Source: Picosynechococcus sp. PCC 7003
GTDB lineage: Bacteria > Cyanobacteriota > Cyanobacteriia > Cyanobacteriales > MRBY01
Assembly: GCF_001693255.1 (NCBI RefSeq)
Contig: NZ_CP016474.1
Coordinates: 2,622,661 to 2,686,660, forward strand
DNA: 64,000 nt
Reading direction: 5' to 3'
Shown: positions 17,361 through 26,089 of the stretch, piece after piece
Numbering within the stretch: position 1 is the first letter of the stretch
Layout of the letters: each line of letters begins with the position of its first letter
Program-made: the position numbers and the translations under genes
The notes under the pieces: model-generated
Database searches by the model: none
What the model was told of the DNA's origin: nothing
What the model saw: the letters and a program-made list of their open reading frames with translations, nothing else

Positions 17361-20057
17361 ATGAGAATCCTCAAGACCCTAACCCTCAGAGGCCCAAACT
17401 ATTGGAGTATTCGACGCAAAAAGTTGATCGTCATGCGTCTCGATCTCGAAGAAATTGCAGAAATCCCCTCCAACGAAATTAGCGGATTCTACGAAGCCCT
17501 CAGCGAAACCTTGCCCAGCCTTGTCGAACACTATTGCTCCCCCGGCTGCCGGGGTGGTTTTTTAAGCCGTGTCCGGGAAGGCACCCTCATGGGTCATATC
17601 GTTGAACATGTCGCCCTCGAACTCCAAGAATTAGCTGGCATGCCCGTTGGGTTTGGTCGCACCAGGGCCACTGGCGATCACGGTGTCTACAATGTCGTTT
17701 TTGAATACATCTACGAGCAAGCTGGGCGTTATGCAGGGCGGGCCGCTGTGCGCCTCTGCCAATCCATCCTCGACACCGGGCACTATTCCCCCAAAGAACT
17801 CGATCAAGATATTGCCGACCTCAAAGATCTCTGTGCCAGTTCAGCCCTTGGCCCTAGTACCGAAACCATCGTCAAAGAGGCTGAATCTCGTGGCATTCCC
17901 TGGTCATTGCTCAGTGCCCGCTCCATGATTCAACTGGGTTATGGCCTACACCAGCGACGGCTCCAAGCGACCCTCAGCAACCAATCCGGCATTTTAGCCG
18001 TTGAATTAGCCTGTGACAAAGAAGGCACCAAAAATATTTTGGCCGATGCAGGTGTACCCGTGCCCCGTGGTACCGTGATTCGCTATTTAGATGACCTTGA
18101 GGATGCCATTGAAGACGTTGGTGGCTATCCCATTGTGATTAAACCCCTCGATGGTAACCATGGCCGCGGCATTACCATTGATATCAAAACCTGGGCTGAC
18201 GCAGAGCACGCCTATGATCTCGCCAGTGAAGCTTCAAAAACCCGCTCCGTGATTGTAGAACGTTACTACAAGGGCAGTGACCACCGGGTATTGGTCATTA
18301 ACGGTAAGCTCGTCGCCGTCTCTGAACGGGTACCCGCCCATGTGGTGGGAGATGGCCGCTCAACCATTGAAACCCTCATCGAAGAAACCAACCGCGACCC
18401 CAACCGAGGTGATGGCCATGATAATGTCCTCACCCGCATCGTGATCGACCAAACGGCCCTGAAAGTGCTCGATCGCCAAGGTTTATCCCTTGACACCGTG
18501 CTTCAGGACGGAGAAATTGCCTATCTGCGGGCCACAGCAAACCTAAGTACAGGCGGCATTGCCGTTGATCGTACCGATGATATTCACCCTTACAACGTGT
18601 GGCTCTTTGAGCGAGTCGCCAAAATTATCGGCTTGGATATTGCCGGGATTGATGTAGTCACCGAGGACATTACCCAACCCCTCCCCGATACCGATGGGGT
18701 AATTGTGGAGGTTAATGCCGCCCCTGGTTTTCGGATGCATGTGGCTCCGAGCCGTGGTTTACCCCGCAATGTGGCGGCCCCGGTGCTGGATATGCTTTAT
18801 CCCGATGGTGCTCCCAGCCGCATCCCCATCATTGCCCTTACGGGAACCAATGGCAAAACCACCACCACCCGCTTGACGGCCCATATCTATCGTCAAACAG
18901 GGAAAATTGTAGGTTATACCAGCACAGACGGCGTTTACATCGGTGATTATCTTGCCCAAAAGGGTGATAATACTGGCCCCCAGAGTGCGGCGATGATTCT
19001 CCAGGACCCAACGGTGGAGGTGGCTGTTCTGGAATCGGCCCGTGGTGGGATTTTACGGGCGGGTTTGGCGTTTGATTGCTGTGATGTGGGGGTTGTACTG
19101 AATGTCGCCGCAGACCATCTGGGTTTGGGAGATATTAACACCATTGAGCAAATGGCCCAGGTCAAGGGAGTGATTGCTGAAACAGTTAGCCCCGATGGCT
19201 ATGCAGTCCTAAATGCTGATGATCCCCTCGTGGCTGCCATGGCCGAAAAGGTGCGGGGTAAGGTGACTTATTTTTCGATGCAGCCGGATAATCCGTTGGT
19301 TCTAGAACATATACGGCGGGGTGGCTTGGCGGCGGTTTATGACAATGGCTATCTAACTTTGTTAGAAGGGGAATGGAAGTTGCAGGTGGAGCATGTGAAG
19401 CACGCGCCGGTAACGATGGGGGGAATGGCGCCGTTTATGATTGCTAATGCCCTTGCCGCTTGTTTGGCGGCCTTCGCCCAGGGGGTTGATATTGAGCATA
19501 TTCGCCAGGGACTACGAACCTTTAAGCCTTCGGCAGCCCAGACTCCAGGACGGATGAATCTTTTTGATTTGGGAACACACCATGCGCTGGTAGACTACGC
19601 CCATAATCCAGCCGGTTATGAGGCCGTTGGCGCCTTTGTGAAAAACTGGCCCGGCAAACGGATTGGGGTGGTGGGTGGCCCTGGCGATCGCCGCGATGAA
19701 GATTTAATTTTATTGGGCCGCATTGCCGCTGCGGTTTTTGACCGCATTATCGTTAAAGAGGACGATGATAAACGGGGCCGCCGTGAAGGAGAAGTGGCAG
19801 ATTTAATCCGCCAGGGGATTTGCGAAGAGAATCCGGATTGTCAATATGAGATGATCCTCGATGAACAACGGGCCTTGACTGTCGCCCTCGATGAAGCGCC
19901 CCAGGAGGCTCTGGTAGTGATTTTCCCCGAAAGTGTGACCCGGGCGATCGCCATGATTGAGGAACGCCTACCAAGCAAGACTAGCCCTGACCTGAATGGG
20001 GCGACCAGTATTCCCCCTGAACTTGGGCGCGGCAGTCCCTATCCCTCTTTAGGGTAG
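17361..20057 (+). CDS. cphA: Cyanophycin synthetase
   Basis: CphA makes cyanophycin without ribosomes, adding Asp then Arg to the polymer with ATP. The ATG at 17361 (MRILKTLTLRGPNYWS) gives 898 residues; an in-frame TTG lies 39 bases upstream. Three regions are visible. The first is an N-terminal domain (about 1-160). The second is an ATP-grasp domain that adds Asp, with YPIVIKPLDGNHGRG near residue 260 and IVEVNAAPGFRMH near 450. The third is a Mur-ligase-like domain that adds Arg, with P-loop GTNGKTTTTRL near residue 495, VLESARGGILRAGLAFD, and LVDYAHNPAGY near 740. The pairing with cphB puts synthesis and first-step breakdown of this nitrogen reserve side by side. I saw no clear NtcA site (GTA-N8-TAC) upstream. 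Confidence 0.97.
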   Translation: MRILKTLTLRGPNYWSIRRKKLIVMRLDLEEIAEIPSNEISGFYEALSETLPSLVEHYCSPGCRGGFLSRVREGTLMGHIVEHVALELQELAGMPVGFGRTRATGDHGVYNVVFEYIYEQAGRYAGRAAVRLCQSILDTGHYSPKELDQDIADLKDLCASSALGPSTETIVKEAESRGIPWSLLSARSMIQLGYGLHQRRLQATLSNQSGILAVELACDKEGTKNILADAGVPVPRGTVIRYLDDLEDAIEDVGGYPIVIKPLDGNHGRGITIDIKTWADAEHAYDLASEASKTRSVIVERYYKGSDHRVLVINGKLVAVSERVPAHVVGDGRSTIETLIEETNRDPNRGDGHDNVLTRIVIDQTALKVLDRQGLSLDTVLQDGEIAYLRATANLSTGGIAVDRTDDIHPYNVWLFERVAKIIGLDIAGIDVVTEDITQPLPDTDGVIVEVNAAPGFRMHVAPSRGLPRNVAAPVLDMLYPDGAPSRIPIIALTGTNGKTTTTRLTAHIYRQTGKIVGYTSTDGVYIGDYLAQKGDNTGPQSAAMILQDPTVEVAVLESARGGILRAGLAFDCCDVGVVLNVAADHLGLGDINTIEQMAQVKGVIAETVSPDGYAVLNADDPLVAAMAEKVRGKVTYFSMQPDNPLVLEHIRRGGLAAVYDNGYLTLLEGEWKLQVEHVKHAPVTMGGMAPFMIANALAACLAAFAQGVDIEHIRQGLRTFKPSAAQTPGRMNLFDLGTHHALVDYAHNPAGYEAVGAFVKNWPGKRIGVVGGPGDRRDEDLILLGRIAAAVFDRIIVKEDDDKRGRREGEVADLIRQGICEENPDCQYEMILDEQRALTVALDEAPQEALVVIFPESVTRAIAMIEERLPSKTSPDLNGATSIPPELGRGSPYPSLG

Positions 20058-20070
20058 GGAAGGATAGCGC

Positions 20071-20097
20071 GGCTACTGAAGAGAAACGGAAGTAGCC
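20071..20097 (+). other. Hairpin just after cphA
   Basis: GGCTACT (20071-20077) and AGTAGCC (20091-20097) pair perfectly around a 13-base loop, beginning 13 bases after the cphA stop. There is no T-run. It may be a 3' stabilising hairpin of cphA mRNA or the outermost part of the adjacent element relic. Confidence 0.4.
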
Positions 20098-20104
20098 AAC
20101 CAGT

Positions 20105-20307
20105 GTGGAAATAATATGCTATAACAGTAGCCACATTGATCACTTAAAAAGAATCAATGCAGCTCAGGTTAATTTAGCCTGGGCAAGGGGTCAGGAACTG
20201 GCCTCTTTAGACGCAGAGCTGCCAAGCTCTACCGATTGCGGAAGCATGAGGCAACTAGGAGCGATGAAGCGTCGGAAACTCCATGTCTCTTAGGCTGGAG
20301 TAGTTCA
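20105..20307 (+). mobile_element. IS200/IS605-type right-end relic with TnpB C-terminal tail
   Basis: A 62-codon open frame (20105-20293) encodes a peptide whose second half (ARGQELASLDAELPSSTD, then CGSMRQLGAMKRRK) resembles the tail that follows the zinc finger in cyanobacterial TnpB proteins. The zinc finger and RuvC parts are gone. The frame runs into a right-end hairpin (ACTCCA at 20278-20283, TGGAGT at 20296-20301), followed at once by GTAGTTCA (20300-20307), the same terminal sequence as the relic at 10.7 kb. In intact elements this 3' zone also encodes the guide (omega) RNA. The identification rests on remembered sequence likeness. Confidence 0.6.
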
Positions 20308-20395
20308 TTCTCCTGTTAATTCTCCCTCCATCGCTGGCTAAGGAGTGGTTTATCCGTTACTTGCCGTTTTGTTTTCTCAAGCGACAACGAACATC
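20308..20395. other. Spacer between element relic and pheA
   Basis: Nothing recognisable beyond a short AT/CT-rich stretch; no terminator stem for the minus-strand pheA was found here. Confidence 0.3.
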
Positions 20396-21280
20396 CTACG
20401 ACGAAGAGTCAGTAACCGGGGCAGGCGTTGCCCCTAGGGAAACTAAGGGAATCGTGCGGTAGTTACCGAGAATTTTTAAAATTTCTGTATGGGTTTGGAG
20501 CTCCATCAAAGCCGCCTGGACATCGGGATTTGTTAGACAACCATCGATATCGACAAAAAATAAATATTCCCCCAGGGAACGTTTTGTGGGGCGCGATTCG
20601 ATGCGGCTGAGATTAATTTTGCGGCGAGCAAAGACTTCCAGGGCGCTCACCAGAACCCCAGGAATTTTTGCCGGCAGGGTAAAGGCAAGGGAAATCACAT
20701 CTCCGGCCGTTTGGATTTCTTTCCCTAAAACCCAAAACCGGGTGCAATTTTGCGGAAAATCACCAATGGCATCCACCATGATCGGTAAATGGTAAAGGTG
20801 CGCAGCCCGGGGCGCGGCGATCGCCCCTAGGTGAGGATTATCCTTGAGGTTACTTAAGACAGCCGTTGTTGAATTGGCTTCCCTTAACGCTGCATGGGGC
20901 AAATGTTTTTCGAGCCAACGCTGACATTGGGCGAGGGCCTGGGGATGGGAACGAACTTCTTTGATCTCGCTAAAATCCTGGGCAAAGGAAATCAACGCAT
21001 GGTGAATTGGCAGGATGATTTGCTGACAAATGGAAAGGGGATGTAACTCCCAAACCAGATCGAGGGAAATAGCCACGGAACCTTGGATGGAATTTTCCAC
21101 CGGAATTACCGCCCGATCTACCTCGTCATGGGCAAGGGCATACAAACTTTGGGCAATGCTTTGGCAGGGCAATAGTTCAACGGTGGCTTCACTATCCCGC
21201 TGTAACCATTCCTGATAGGTCTGGGCTGCTGCTTCTGCATTCGTTCCCGCTGGCCCGAGATGGGCGATTTTAATGGTCAT
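20396..21280 (-). CDS. pheA: Prephenate dehydratase
   Basis: PheA converts prephenate to phenylpyruvate, the committed step to phenylalanine. The ATG at 21280 (MTIKIAHLGPAGTNAE) gives 294 residues; the frame stays open 27 codons further but would then overlap the upstream gene. The catalytic domain has the family motifs GPAGTNAEAAA, VIPVENSIQGSVA (residues about 75-90) and the TRFWVLGKE region with the catalytic Thr-Arg-Phe. A C-terminal ACT domain (about 195-280) carries the ESRP motif (RIESRPTKRSLGEYLFFVD), which in the family senses phenylalanine for feedback inhibition. There is no chorismate mutase domain, so it is the monofunctional type. Confidence 0.95.
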   Translation of the reverse strand: MTIKIAHLGPAGTNAEAAAQTYQEWLQRDSEATVELLPCQSIAQSLYALAHDEVDRAVIPVENSIQGSVAISLDLVWELHPLSICQQIILPIHHALISFAQDFSEIKEVRSHPQALAQCQRWLEKHLPHAALREANSTTAVLSNLKDNPHLGAIAAPRAAHLYHLPIMVDAIGDFPQNCTRFWVLGKEIQTAGDVISLAFTLPAKIPGVLVSALEVFARRKINLSRIESRPTKRSLGEYLFFVDIDGCLTNPDVQAALMELQTHTEILKILGNYRTIPLVSLGATPAPVTDSSS

Positions 21281-21321
21281 ACCCGACGATTGCTTGCGAA
21301 TGCTTTCAATCCTACCAAGTT

Positions 21322-21609
21322 TCAAGACTCTTGCCGCTTCCGGGGCCGACCACTCCACCACATAATGAGACCCGTGATAATCAAGATCAATAAACCCAAA
21401 CCATTCAGAAATGGGTAAATTGCCTCTAAATTCAAAGGACCAAACTCGCCCTTATGGAGATCAAGCAGCCAGGCAAAATTCGCCCCATTGTCCGTCATAT
21501 CAGCGATTTGGAAGAGTACCCCTGTCAACATGGTCAAAAGAAGAGGCGCAATCATGATGGGAACTAAGCGACGATGGACTTGGCGCATGTAGCGTTTATC
21601 AAATGCCAT
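21322..21609 (-). CDS. Small PepSY-type membrane protein
   Basis: This 95-residue protein has two clear membrane helices (about 15-37 and 66-85) and a short loop with acidic residues. The opening (RYMRQVHRRLVPIMIAPLLLTMLTGVLFQ) and the second helix ending WWSGRPRKR look like the first and last helices of PepSY-associated transmembrane proteins. Those occur in iron-uptake and redox membrane proteins. The function is unknown. It is 41 bases upstream of pheA on the same strand and may be co-transcribed. Confidence 0.75.
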   Translation of the reverse strand: MAFDKRYMRQVHRRLVPIMIAPLLLTMLTGVLFQIADMTDNGANFAWLLDLHKGEFGPLNLEAIYPFLNGLGLLILIITGLIMWWSGRPRKRQES

Positions 21610-21677
21610 TATGTAAAGATCCTTACATTTTTGGGGAATAACCCTTCCTATTGTTCAATATCCTGATTAATTTTGGG

Positions 21678-22877
21678 TTAATCAGAGGGCGAGTGTTGGA
21701 AATATTTATGGGCTGTGTAGACGAGGGTAATGACCCCGGTGAGGATCGCACTTTCATCAATGTCAAAGAGGGGATGGTGCAGGGGGTAGTTCAAGCGGTT
21801 TTGGTGACCGACCCCCAAGCGAAACATCGTTCCGGGGAGATTTTCGAGGTACATGGAAAAATCCTCGGCCCCCAGGGAAGGCTCCGGCAAAATTTCTACA
21901 TGGCGATCGCCAAGGGCTTCCCGACTTGCCTGTTCGAGGATTTTCGTCAAACCGGGATCATTTTGCACCGAAGGCACCCCCCGCTGGTAGTTGACCTTAT
22001 ATTTTGCGCCGTAGGTATTGCAGATGTTGGCGACGATATTTTCAATCCATTGGGGGAGATCGGCATGGGTTTCGGGGTGGAGCGATCGCACTGTGCCGGT
22101 CATGTGTACCTCATCGGCAATGACATTGGCGGCCCGGCCCCCGTTAATTTTGCCAATGGTGAGGACAATGGGCCGCAGGGGGTTTTGGGTGCGGCTGATC
22201 GACTGTTGTAGGGCTGTGACCACCTGGGCGGCAATCCAAATGGCATCAATGGCTTGGTGGGGACGGGCACCATGGCCCGATTCGCCGTAGATAAAAATTT
22301 CTAAATCGTCGGCGGCGGCGGTGAGGGCACCGTAGCGAATCCCGATGGTTTTAGCGGGAATGGTCGGAAAAACGTGCAAGCCAATCACCCCATCGACCCC
22401 CACCAAGGCCCCATCATCGACCATCCATTTTGCTCCCTGGGCAATTTCTTCGGCGGGCTGAAACAAAAAGCGGATATTACCGGCGATCGCCTCCGGGAGT
22501 TGAGCCAAAACCATCGCCGCTCCCAGACCCACCGTTGTATGTACATCGTGGCCGCAGGCGTGCATCACTCCCATGCGGGTAGAAGCATAGTCTAAGTTTG
22601 TACATTCTTGGATTGGCAGCGCATCCATATCGACGCGAATGCCTAGGGTGCGCGGGTCTGTACCTTGGCCCCGGAGGTTACCGACTACCCCAGTTTTGCC
22701 CACCGACTCCTGTACCGCAATGCCACAGGAAGACAAGACCCCAGACACATAGGCCGCTGTTTGCTGTTCCTCGCCACTTAATTCGGGGTGGGCGTGGATG
22801 TGGCGACGGATTTCAATTAAACGGGGTGCTAATTTTTCAGCAAGGCTTTTAATTTCGGCGAGCATAGGGGCGGTCAA
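21678..22877 (-). CDS. M20 family amidohydrolase (N-acyl-amino acid hydrolase type)
   Basis: A 399-residue metallopeptidase of the M20D group, which removes acyl groups from amino acids, for example hippurate or IAA-amino acid conjugates. Motifs seen: IRRHIHAHPELSGEE near the N-terminus, GIRVDMDALPIQE, HACGHDVHTTVGLGAA (metal ligands Cys and His), LFQPAEEIAQGAKWM with the catalytic Glu pair, and PSLGAEDFSMYLE near the C-terminus. The dimerisation lid is inserted at about 190-300 (GESGHGARPHQAIDAI). The true substrate cannot be read from sequence. The frame has a second Met at residue 5 as an alternative start. Confidence 0.9.
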   Translation of the reverse strand: MTAPMLAEIKSLAEKLAPRLIEIRRHIHAHPELSGEEQQTAAYVSGVLSSCGIAVQESVGKTGVVGNLRGQGTDPRTLGIRVDMDALPIQECTNLDYASTRMGVMHACGHDVHTTVGLGAAMVLAQLPEAIAGNIRFLFQPAEEIAQGAKWMVDDGALVGVDGVIGLHVFPTIPAKTIGIRYGALTAAADDLEIFIYGESGHGARPHQAIDAIWIAAQVVTALQQSISRTQNPLRPIVLTIGKINGGRAANVIADEVHMTGTVRSLHPETHADLPQWIENIVANICNTYGAKYKVNYQRGVPSVQNDPGLTKILEQASREALGDRHVEILPEPSLGAEDFSMYLENLPGTMFRLGVGHQNRLNYPLHHPLFDIDESAILTGVITLVYTAHKYFQHSPSD

Positions 22878-23002
22878 CTTTGGACGGGCAGTTGCAATGG
22901 AGGTTTAGCCTTTTATTGTAAAACAGCTAATTTTCTAGCGTTGTTCGACGTCGTTGCTAACCGAGGGCGATCGCCCTTAGATTTTAAGACCACCCACCAA
23001 AA

Positions 23003-23030
23003 CAAAAATCCCCAGAAAAACTCCGGGGAT
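23003..23030 (-). terminator. Rho-independent terminator of psaK
   Basis: ATCCCC (23008-23013) pairs with GGGGAT (23025-23030); on the minus strand the stem is followed by a T-rich tail (TTTTGTTTTGG). It lies about 85 bases beyond the psaK stop. Confidence 0.75.
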
Positions 23031-23113
23031 ACAACAACCTTCTCCAAAACAAAAGACAAAACGACGAATTTTAAAAATAACAAGCTCAAATCAGACCAGC
23101 AAACACAGGTTCT

Positions 23114-23377
23114 TTAGATCGCACCCATGCTACCCAAGCCGAGGATGACCCCAACACCGAGGATATGTCCGAAACTCGTGGTTGCGAGGAGTGCGGGGAG
23201 ACCCATACCACCGAACATATCAGACATCGGTAATGCGGGGCCTTCGGAGGGGTGCTTAATGGTGGCTTTCCCAATGGCGATCGCCAAAACATTGCAGATC
23301 ACCATCACAATGGCGACTTTGGGGCTCCAGGCCATGGTGGTGGGCACAGCAGCGGCAACGGTAAGGGCAAGGGACAT
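23114..23377 (-). CDS. psaK: Photosystem I reaction centre subunit PsaK
   Basis: PsaK is an 87-residue thylakoid protein at the edge of photosystem I. It binds antenna chlorophyll, and in some cyanobacteria it helps phycobilisomes transfer energy during state changes. Two membrane helices are visible (about 17-37 and 60-83), joined by a positively charged loop (GKATIKHPSEGPALP). The N-terminus (MSLALTVAAAVP) is probably trimmed. A ribosome site (GGAG) lies 8-10 bases before the ATG. It is transcribed alone, with its own terminator. Cyanobacteria often have two psaK genes; only one is in this window. Confidence 0.95.
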   Translation of the reverse strand: MSLALTVAAAVPTTMAWSPKVAIVMVICNVLAIAIGKATIKHPSEGPALPMSDMFGGMGLPALLATTSFGHILGVGVILGLGSMGAI

Positions 23378-23524
23378 AAATCTTGACTCCTAAATAACGA
23401 TTAAATAAATTTTGGATTTTTTAGCGTAATTGTCCCTAGTTTTGCCCAAAGCTGAGCCTTTGCTTTATTTCCTTTGCAATACTTAGCAACATCGTAAAGT
23501 TTTATAAATGGATCGCCCCATAAG

Positions 23525-24070
23525 CTATTCTGCGCGAATTAATGCCAGTTCAATTTCATCTTCTGTGGGTTGGGCGATCGCCGCCGTGACATCCGGGCCA
23601 AAAAACCGCTCAATTTTTTCCCGGCGCGTTTGCCAATCTTCCAGGGAAAATAACGGCGACTTAAATTCCAATACCAACGCATAGCGCCCTTCCCGGGATT
23701 CCTCGCGGATGTGGTGCAATAGAGGCCGTTCCTCGTCTGTTGGGCTTAACCCCAAACGTTCTAGGGCATCATCTAAATGACAGTCCTGACCATAGCGATA
23801 TCGGGTCACATCCTTTCTGATTTGCTGTTGGGTTGCCGTTGCCTGGCTATCCCGTAGTGCTTGCAAGTCTGGAGAAGGTTCTTGGCTATAGGCGATCGGT
23901 TTAATTTCCGCTGCCTTGAGGGCTAACCCCCCCAAAAGAATGGGGATGCCATAGAACATCCCCGCCAAATTTAAGGTGGCATTACCAAAGCCATAGGCCG
24001 CGAAACCCACCACCGAGAGGATGCCTCCCACCACTAAACCCACACTACCCAGGGAAATTTTGCCGAACAT
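23525..24070 (-). CDS. DUF2854 family membrane protein
   Basis: This is a 181-residue protein with two membrane helices at the N-terminus (about 8-28 and 31-52) and a soluble C-terminal domain of about 120 residues. The layout and the conserved blocks (FYGIPILLGGLALKAAE, DVTRYRYGQDCHLDDAL, LVLEFKSPLF) match DUF2854, a family of cyanobacteria and plastids whose function is not known to me. Probably thylakoid or plasma membrane, with the soluble part in the cytosol. Confidence 0.85.
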   Translation of the reverse strand: MFGKISLGSVGLVVGGILSVVGFAAYGFGNATLNLAGMFYGIPILLGGLALKAAEIKPIAYSQEPSPDLQALRDSQATATQQQIRKDVTRYRYGQDCHLDDALERLGLSPTDEERPLLHHIREESREGRYALVLEFKSPLFSLEDWQTRREKIERFFGPDVTAAIAQPTEDEIELALIRAE

Positions 24071-24127
24071 CCAGTTGCCCCATTAATCCTAAAAACACAA
24101 AACGTTACTAATCTTAACACGGTGTTT

Positions 24128-25072
24128 TTAAGTCGTTGGCAAACTGTAGTCGCTATTGGGCGTTGAGGGATCGGTAATTGTGGCCACCAAAGTCTTGATC
24201 ACGTCCTTTGCGCCTTTGCCCCCGGTGACAATCACTCGGTGGGCTAAAACAAACGGCGCGAGGTATTTAATATCATCGGTCGTAATAAAATCTCGATCCG
24301 CCAGAAAAGCATAGGCTTGGGCGGCCCGCTGGAGGGCTACTGTGCCCCGGGGACTAACCCCTAGAATAATTCCTTCATAATTGCGGGACTTTTGGGCAAT
24401 TTTGACAATGTATTCCTGGATTGATTTCTCGACATGGATTTTATTGACGAGACTTTGGAGTTCACGCATGTCATCTAGGGAAATACAGGGCTTGAGTTCC
24501 TCTGGGGCAATGCGGGATTGGTGGAGTTGGAGCATATCCACTTCCTCAGAAAAACCAGGATAACCAAGGGTGAGAGAAAGAATAAACCGATCCATCTGGG
24601 CTTCTGGGAGTGGGAAGGTGCCTTGGTATTCGATGGGGTTTTGGGTCGCAATCACAAAAAACGGTTTGGGCACTTTACGGGCTTCACCATCGACGGTCAC
24701 CTGTTGCTCTTCCATTACTTCAAGGAGCGCGGACTGAGTGCGGGGGGTAGCCCGGTTAATTTCATCGGCGAGGAGGACATTGGCAAACACAGGGCCGGAT
24801 AAAAATTCAAATTCACGGCTACTGGGATTCCAAATATTGGTGCCTGTAATGTCACTGGGTAAGAGATCGGGGGTGCATTGAATCCGCTGGAAACGGCCAT
24901 TGACGGAACGGGCGAGGGATTTGGCCAAAAGGGTCTTACCGACGCCGGGGACATCTTCGAGGAGCACATGGCCCCCACTTAACATCGCCACGAGCACAAG
25001 ACGAATGGCATCTTCTTTGCCGACGATGGTTTTTGAGAGGTTATCGGTGAGGTCACGAATGCGTTCTTTCAT
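24128..25072 (-). CDS. MoxR-family AAA+ ATPase
   Basis: MoxR proteins are AAA+ chaperone-like ATPases that help insert cofactors or mature partner proteins, often VWA-domain proteins. The ATG at 25072 (MKERIRDLTDNLSK) gives 314 residues, the usual length; the frame could extend 40 codons upstream inside ribF but that part is low in complexity (proline-rich). Visible motifs: KEDAIRLVLVAML, Walker A DVPGVGKTLLAK, Walker B LLADEINRATPRTQ, sensor 1 VIATQNPIEYQG and the C-terminal GVSPRGTVALQRAAQA sensor 2. The start overlaps the end of ribF by 20 bases, so both are likely on one mRNA. No VWA partner gene is adjacent, so its client is unknown. Confidence 0.9.
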   Translation of the reverse strand: MKERIRDLTDNLSKTIVGKEDAIRLVLVAMLSGGHVLLEDVPGVGKTLLAKSLARSVNGRFQRIQCTPDLLPSDITGTNIWNPSSREFEFLSGPVFANVLLADEINRATPRTQSALLEVMEEQQVTVDGEARKVPKPFFVIATQNPIEYQGTFPLPEAQMDRFILSLTLGYPGFSEEVDMLQLHQSRIAPEELKPCISLDDMRELQSLVNKIHVEKSIQEYIVKIAQKSRNYEGIILGVSPRGTVALQRAAQAYAFLADRDFITTDDIKYLAPFVLAHRVIVTGGKGAKDVIKTLVATITDPSTPNSDYSLPTT

Positions 25073-26048
25073 GCTGATTGGAGGAGGAGGTGAGCAGGGT
25101 ACGGGCGCGATCGCCATCCTGGTGAATTTGATTTTGGAGGGCCTGGAGGGAGGCAAACTTTTGTTCTGGACGTAGGTAATGGAGGAGATCAACCTTCAAG
25201 GTGGCCCCATAGAGATCCTGGTGATAATCCAAGAGATGCACTTCCACCGTCGGTAGGGCTGTGGTTGTAACCGTGGGGCGACACCCAATGTTTAGTATGC
25301 CCCATTGGGCGGTAGGCAAAACATCGCTGGTCACTTGCACGGCATAGACCCCATATTTCGGTAAAAATTTAGTGGCCTCTCCCTGGAGATTGGCGGTGGG
25401 AAAGCCAATTTGACGGCCTAATTTTTGACCATGGGTCACGGTGCCTTGAAGGGAGTAGGGACGGCCGAGCAGTTGATTTGCGTAATGGATTTGTCCCGTA
25501 GCCAGGGCTTCCCGAATGGCAGAACTACTAATCCTTGTTTCGGCTTCCCGGCACAGGGGCGTGATGTGGACATCGATCCCAAAGCTTTTGGCGATCGCCT
25601 GGAGATCGGTGGCACTGCCGCTCCGCCCCCGACCAAAGGAAAAGTCACTACCGACGCTAATGGACTGGGTTTGCAGTTGCTTAACGAGGATTTCGGCCAC
25701 AAACTCCTGGGGGGAAAGGGCTGCCAGTTCTCGGTCAAAGGAGAGTAATACCAACTGTTCGATGCCAAACTGCGCCAGAAATGCTTGTTTTTCTGGGAGG
25801 GGAGTCAGGAGATGTTGGGGGTTCCCAGAGAAAAACTCCCGGGGGTGAGGGTCAAAGGTGACAACGGTGGCGTGAATTTTGGGTGAGCTTCGGAGGCGAT
25901 CGCCAACCATTTCCCCTTGGGACAGCACCCTGGCTTGGGTAACGGCCGGGGCAATGACCCGCTGGTGTCCCCGGTGCACCCCATCAAAATTGCCCAGGGC
26001 AATGCAAGTGGGTGTTAACGCTTCAGTTGTTGATGAGATTACCCGCAC
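25053..26048 (-). CDS. ribF: Bifunctional riboflavin kinase / FAD synthetase
   Basis: RibF makes FMN from riboflavin and then FAD. At 331 residues it is full length. The N-terminal adenylyltransferase domain has GNFDGVHRGHQ (residues 19-29), VTFDPHPREFF and FSFGRGRSGSATDL. The C-terminal flavokinase domain has GRPYSLQGTVTHGQKLGRQIGFPTANL (start at about 205), YGVYAVQV, and VHLLDYHQDLYG. The last 20 bases overlap the likely moxR start, implying one transcript. Confidence 0.96.
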   Translation of the reverse strand: MRVISSTTEALTPTCIALGNFDGVHRGHQRVIAPAVTQARVLSQGEMVGDRLRSSPKIHATVVTFDPHPREFFSGNPQHLLTPLPEKQAFLAQFGIEQLVLLSFDRELAALSPQEFVAEILVKQLQTQSISVGSDFSFGRGRSGSATDLQAIAKSFGIDVHITPLCREAETRISSSAIREALATGQIHYANQLLGRPYSLQGTVTHGQKLGRQIGFPTANLQGEATKFLPKYGVYAVQVTSDVLPTAQWGILNIGCRPTVTTTALPTVEVHLLDYHQDLYGATLKVDLLHYLRPEQKFASLQALQNQIHQDGDRARTLLTSSSNQHERTHS

Positions 26049-26089
26049 GCTTTACAGTCCGAAACATTTGACCGTATTTTATACCGATA

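Noticed and set aside
20058-20104. Glutamine-riboswitch-like sequence (GGAAGTAGC) after cphA
   Set aside because: The core junction of the glnA riboswitch is missing and there is no nitrogen gene downstream on this strand; it is better explained as a hairpin beside the element relic.
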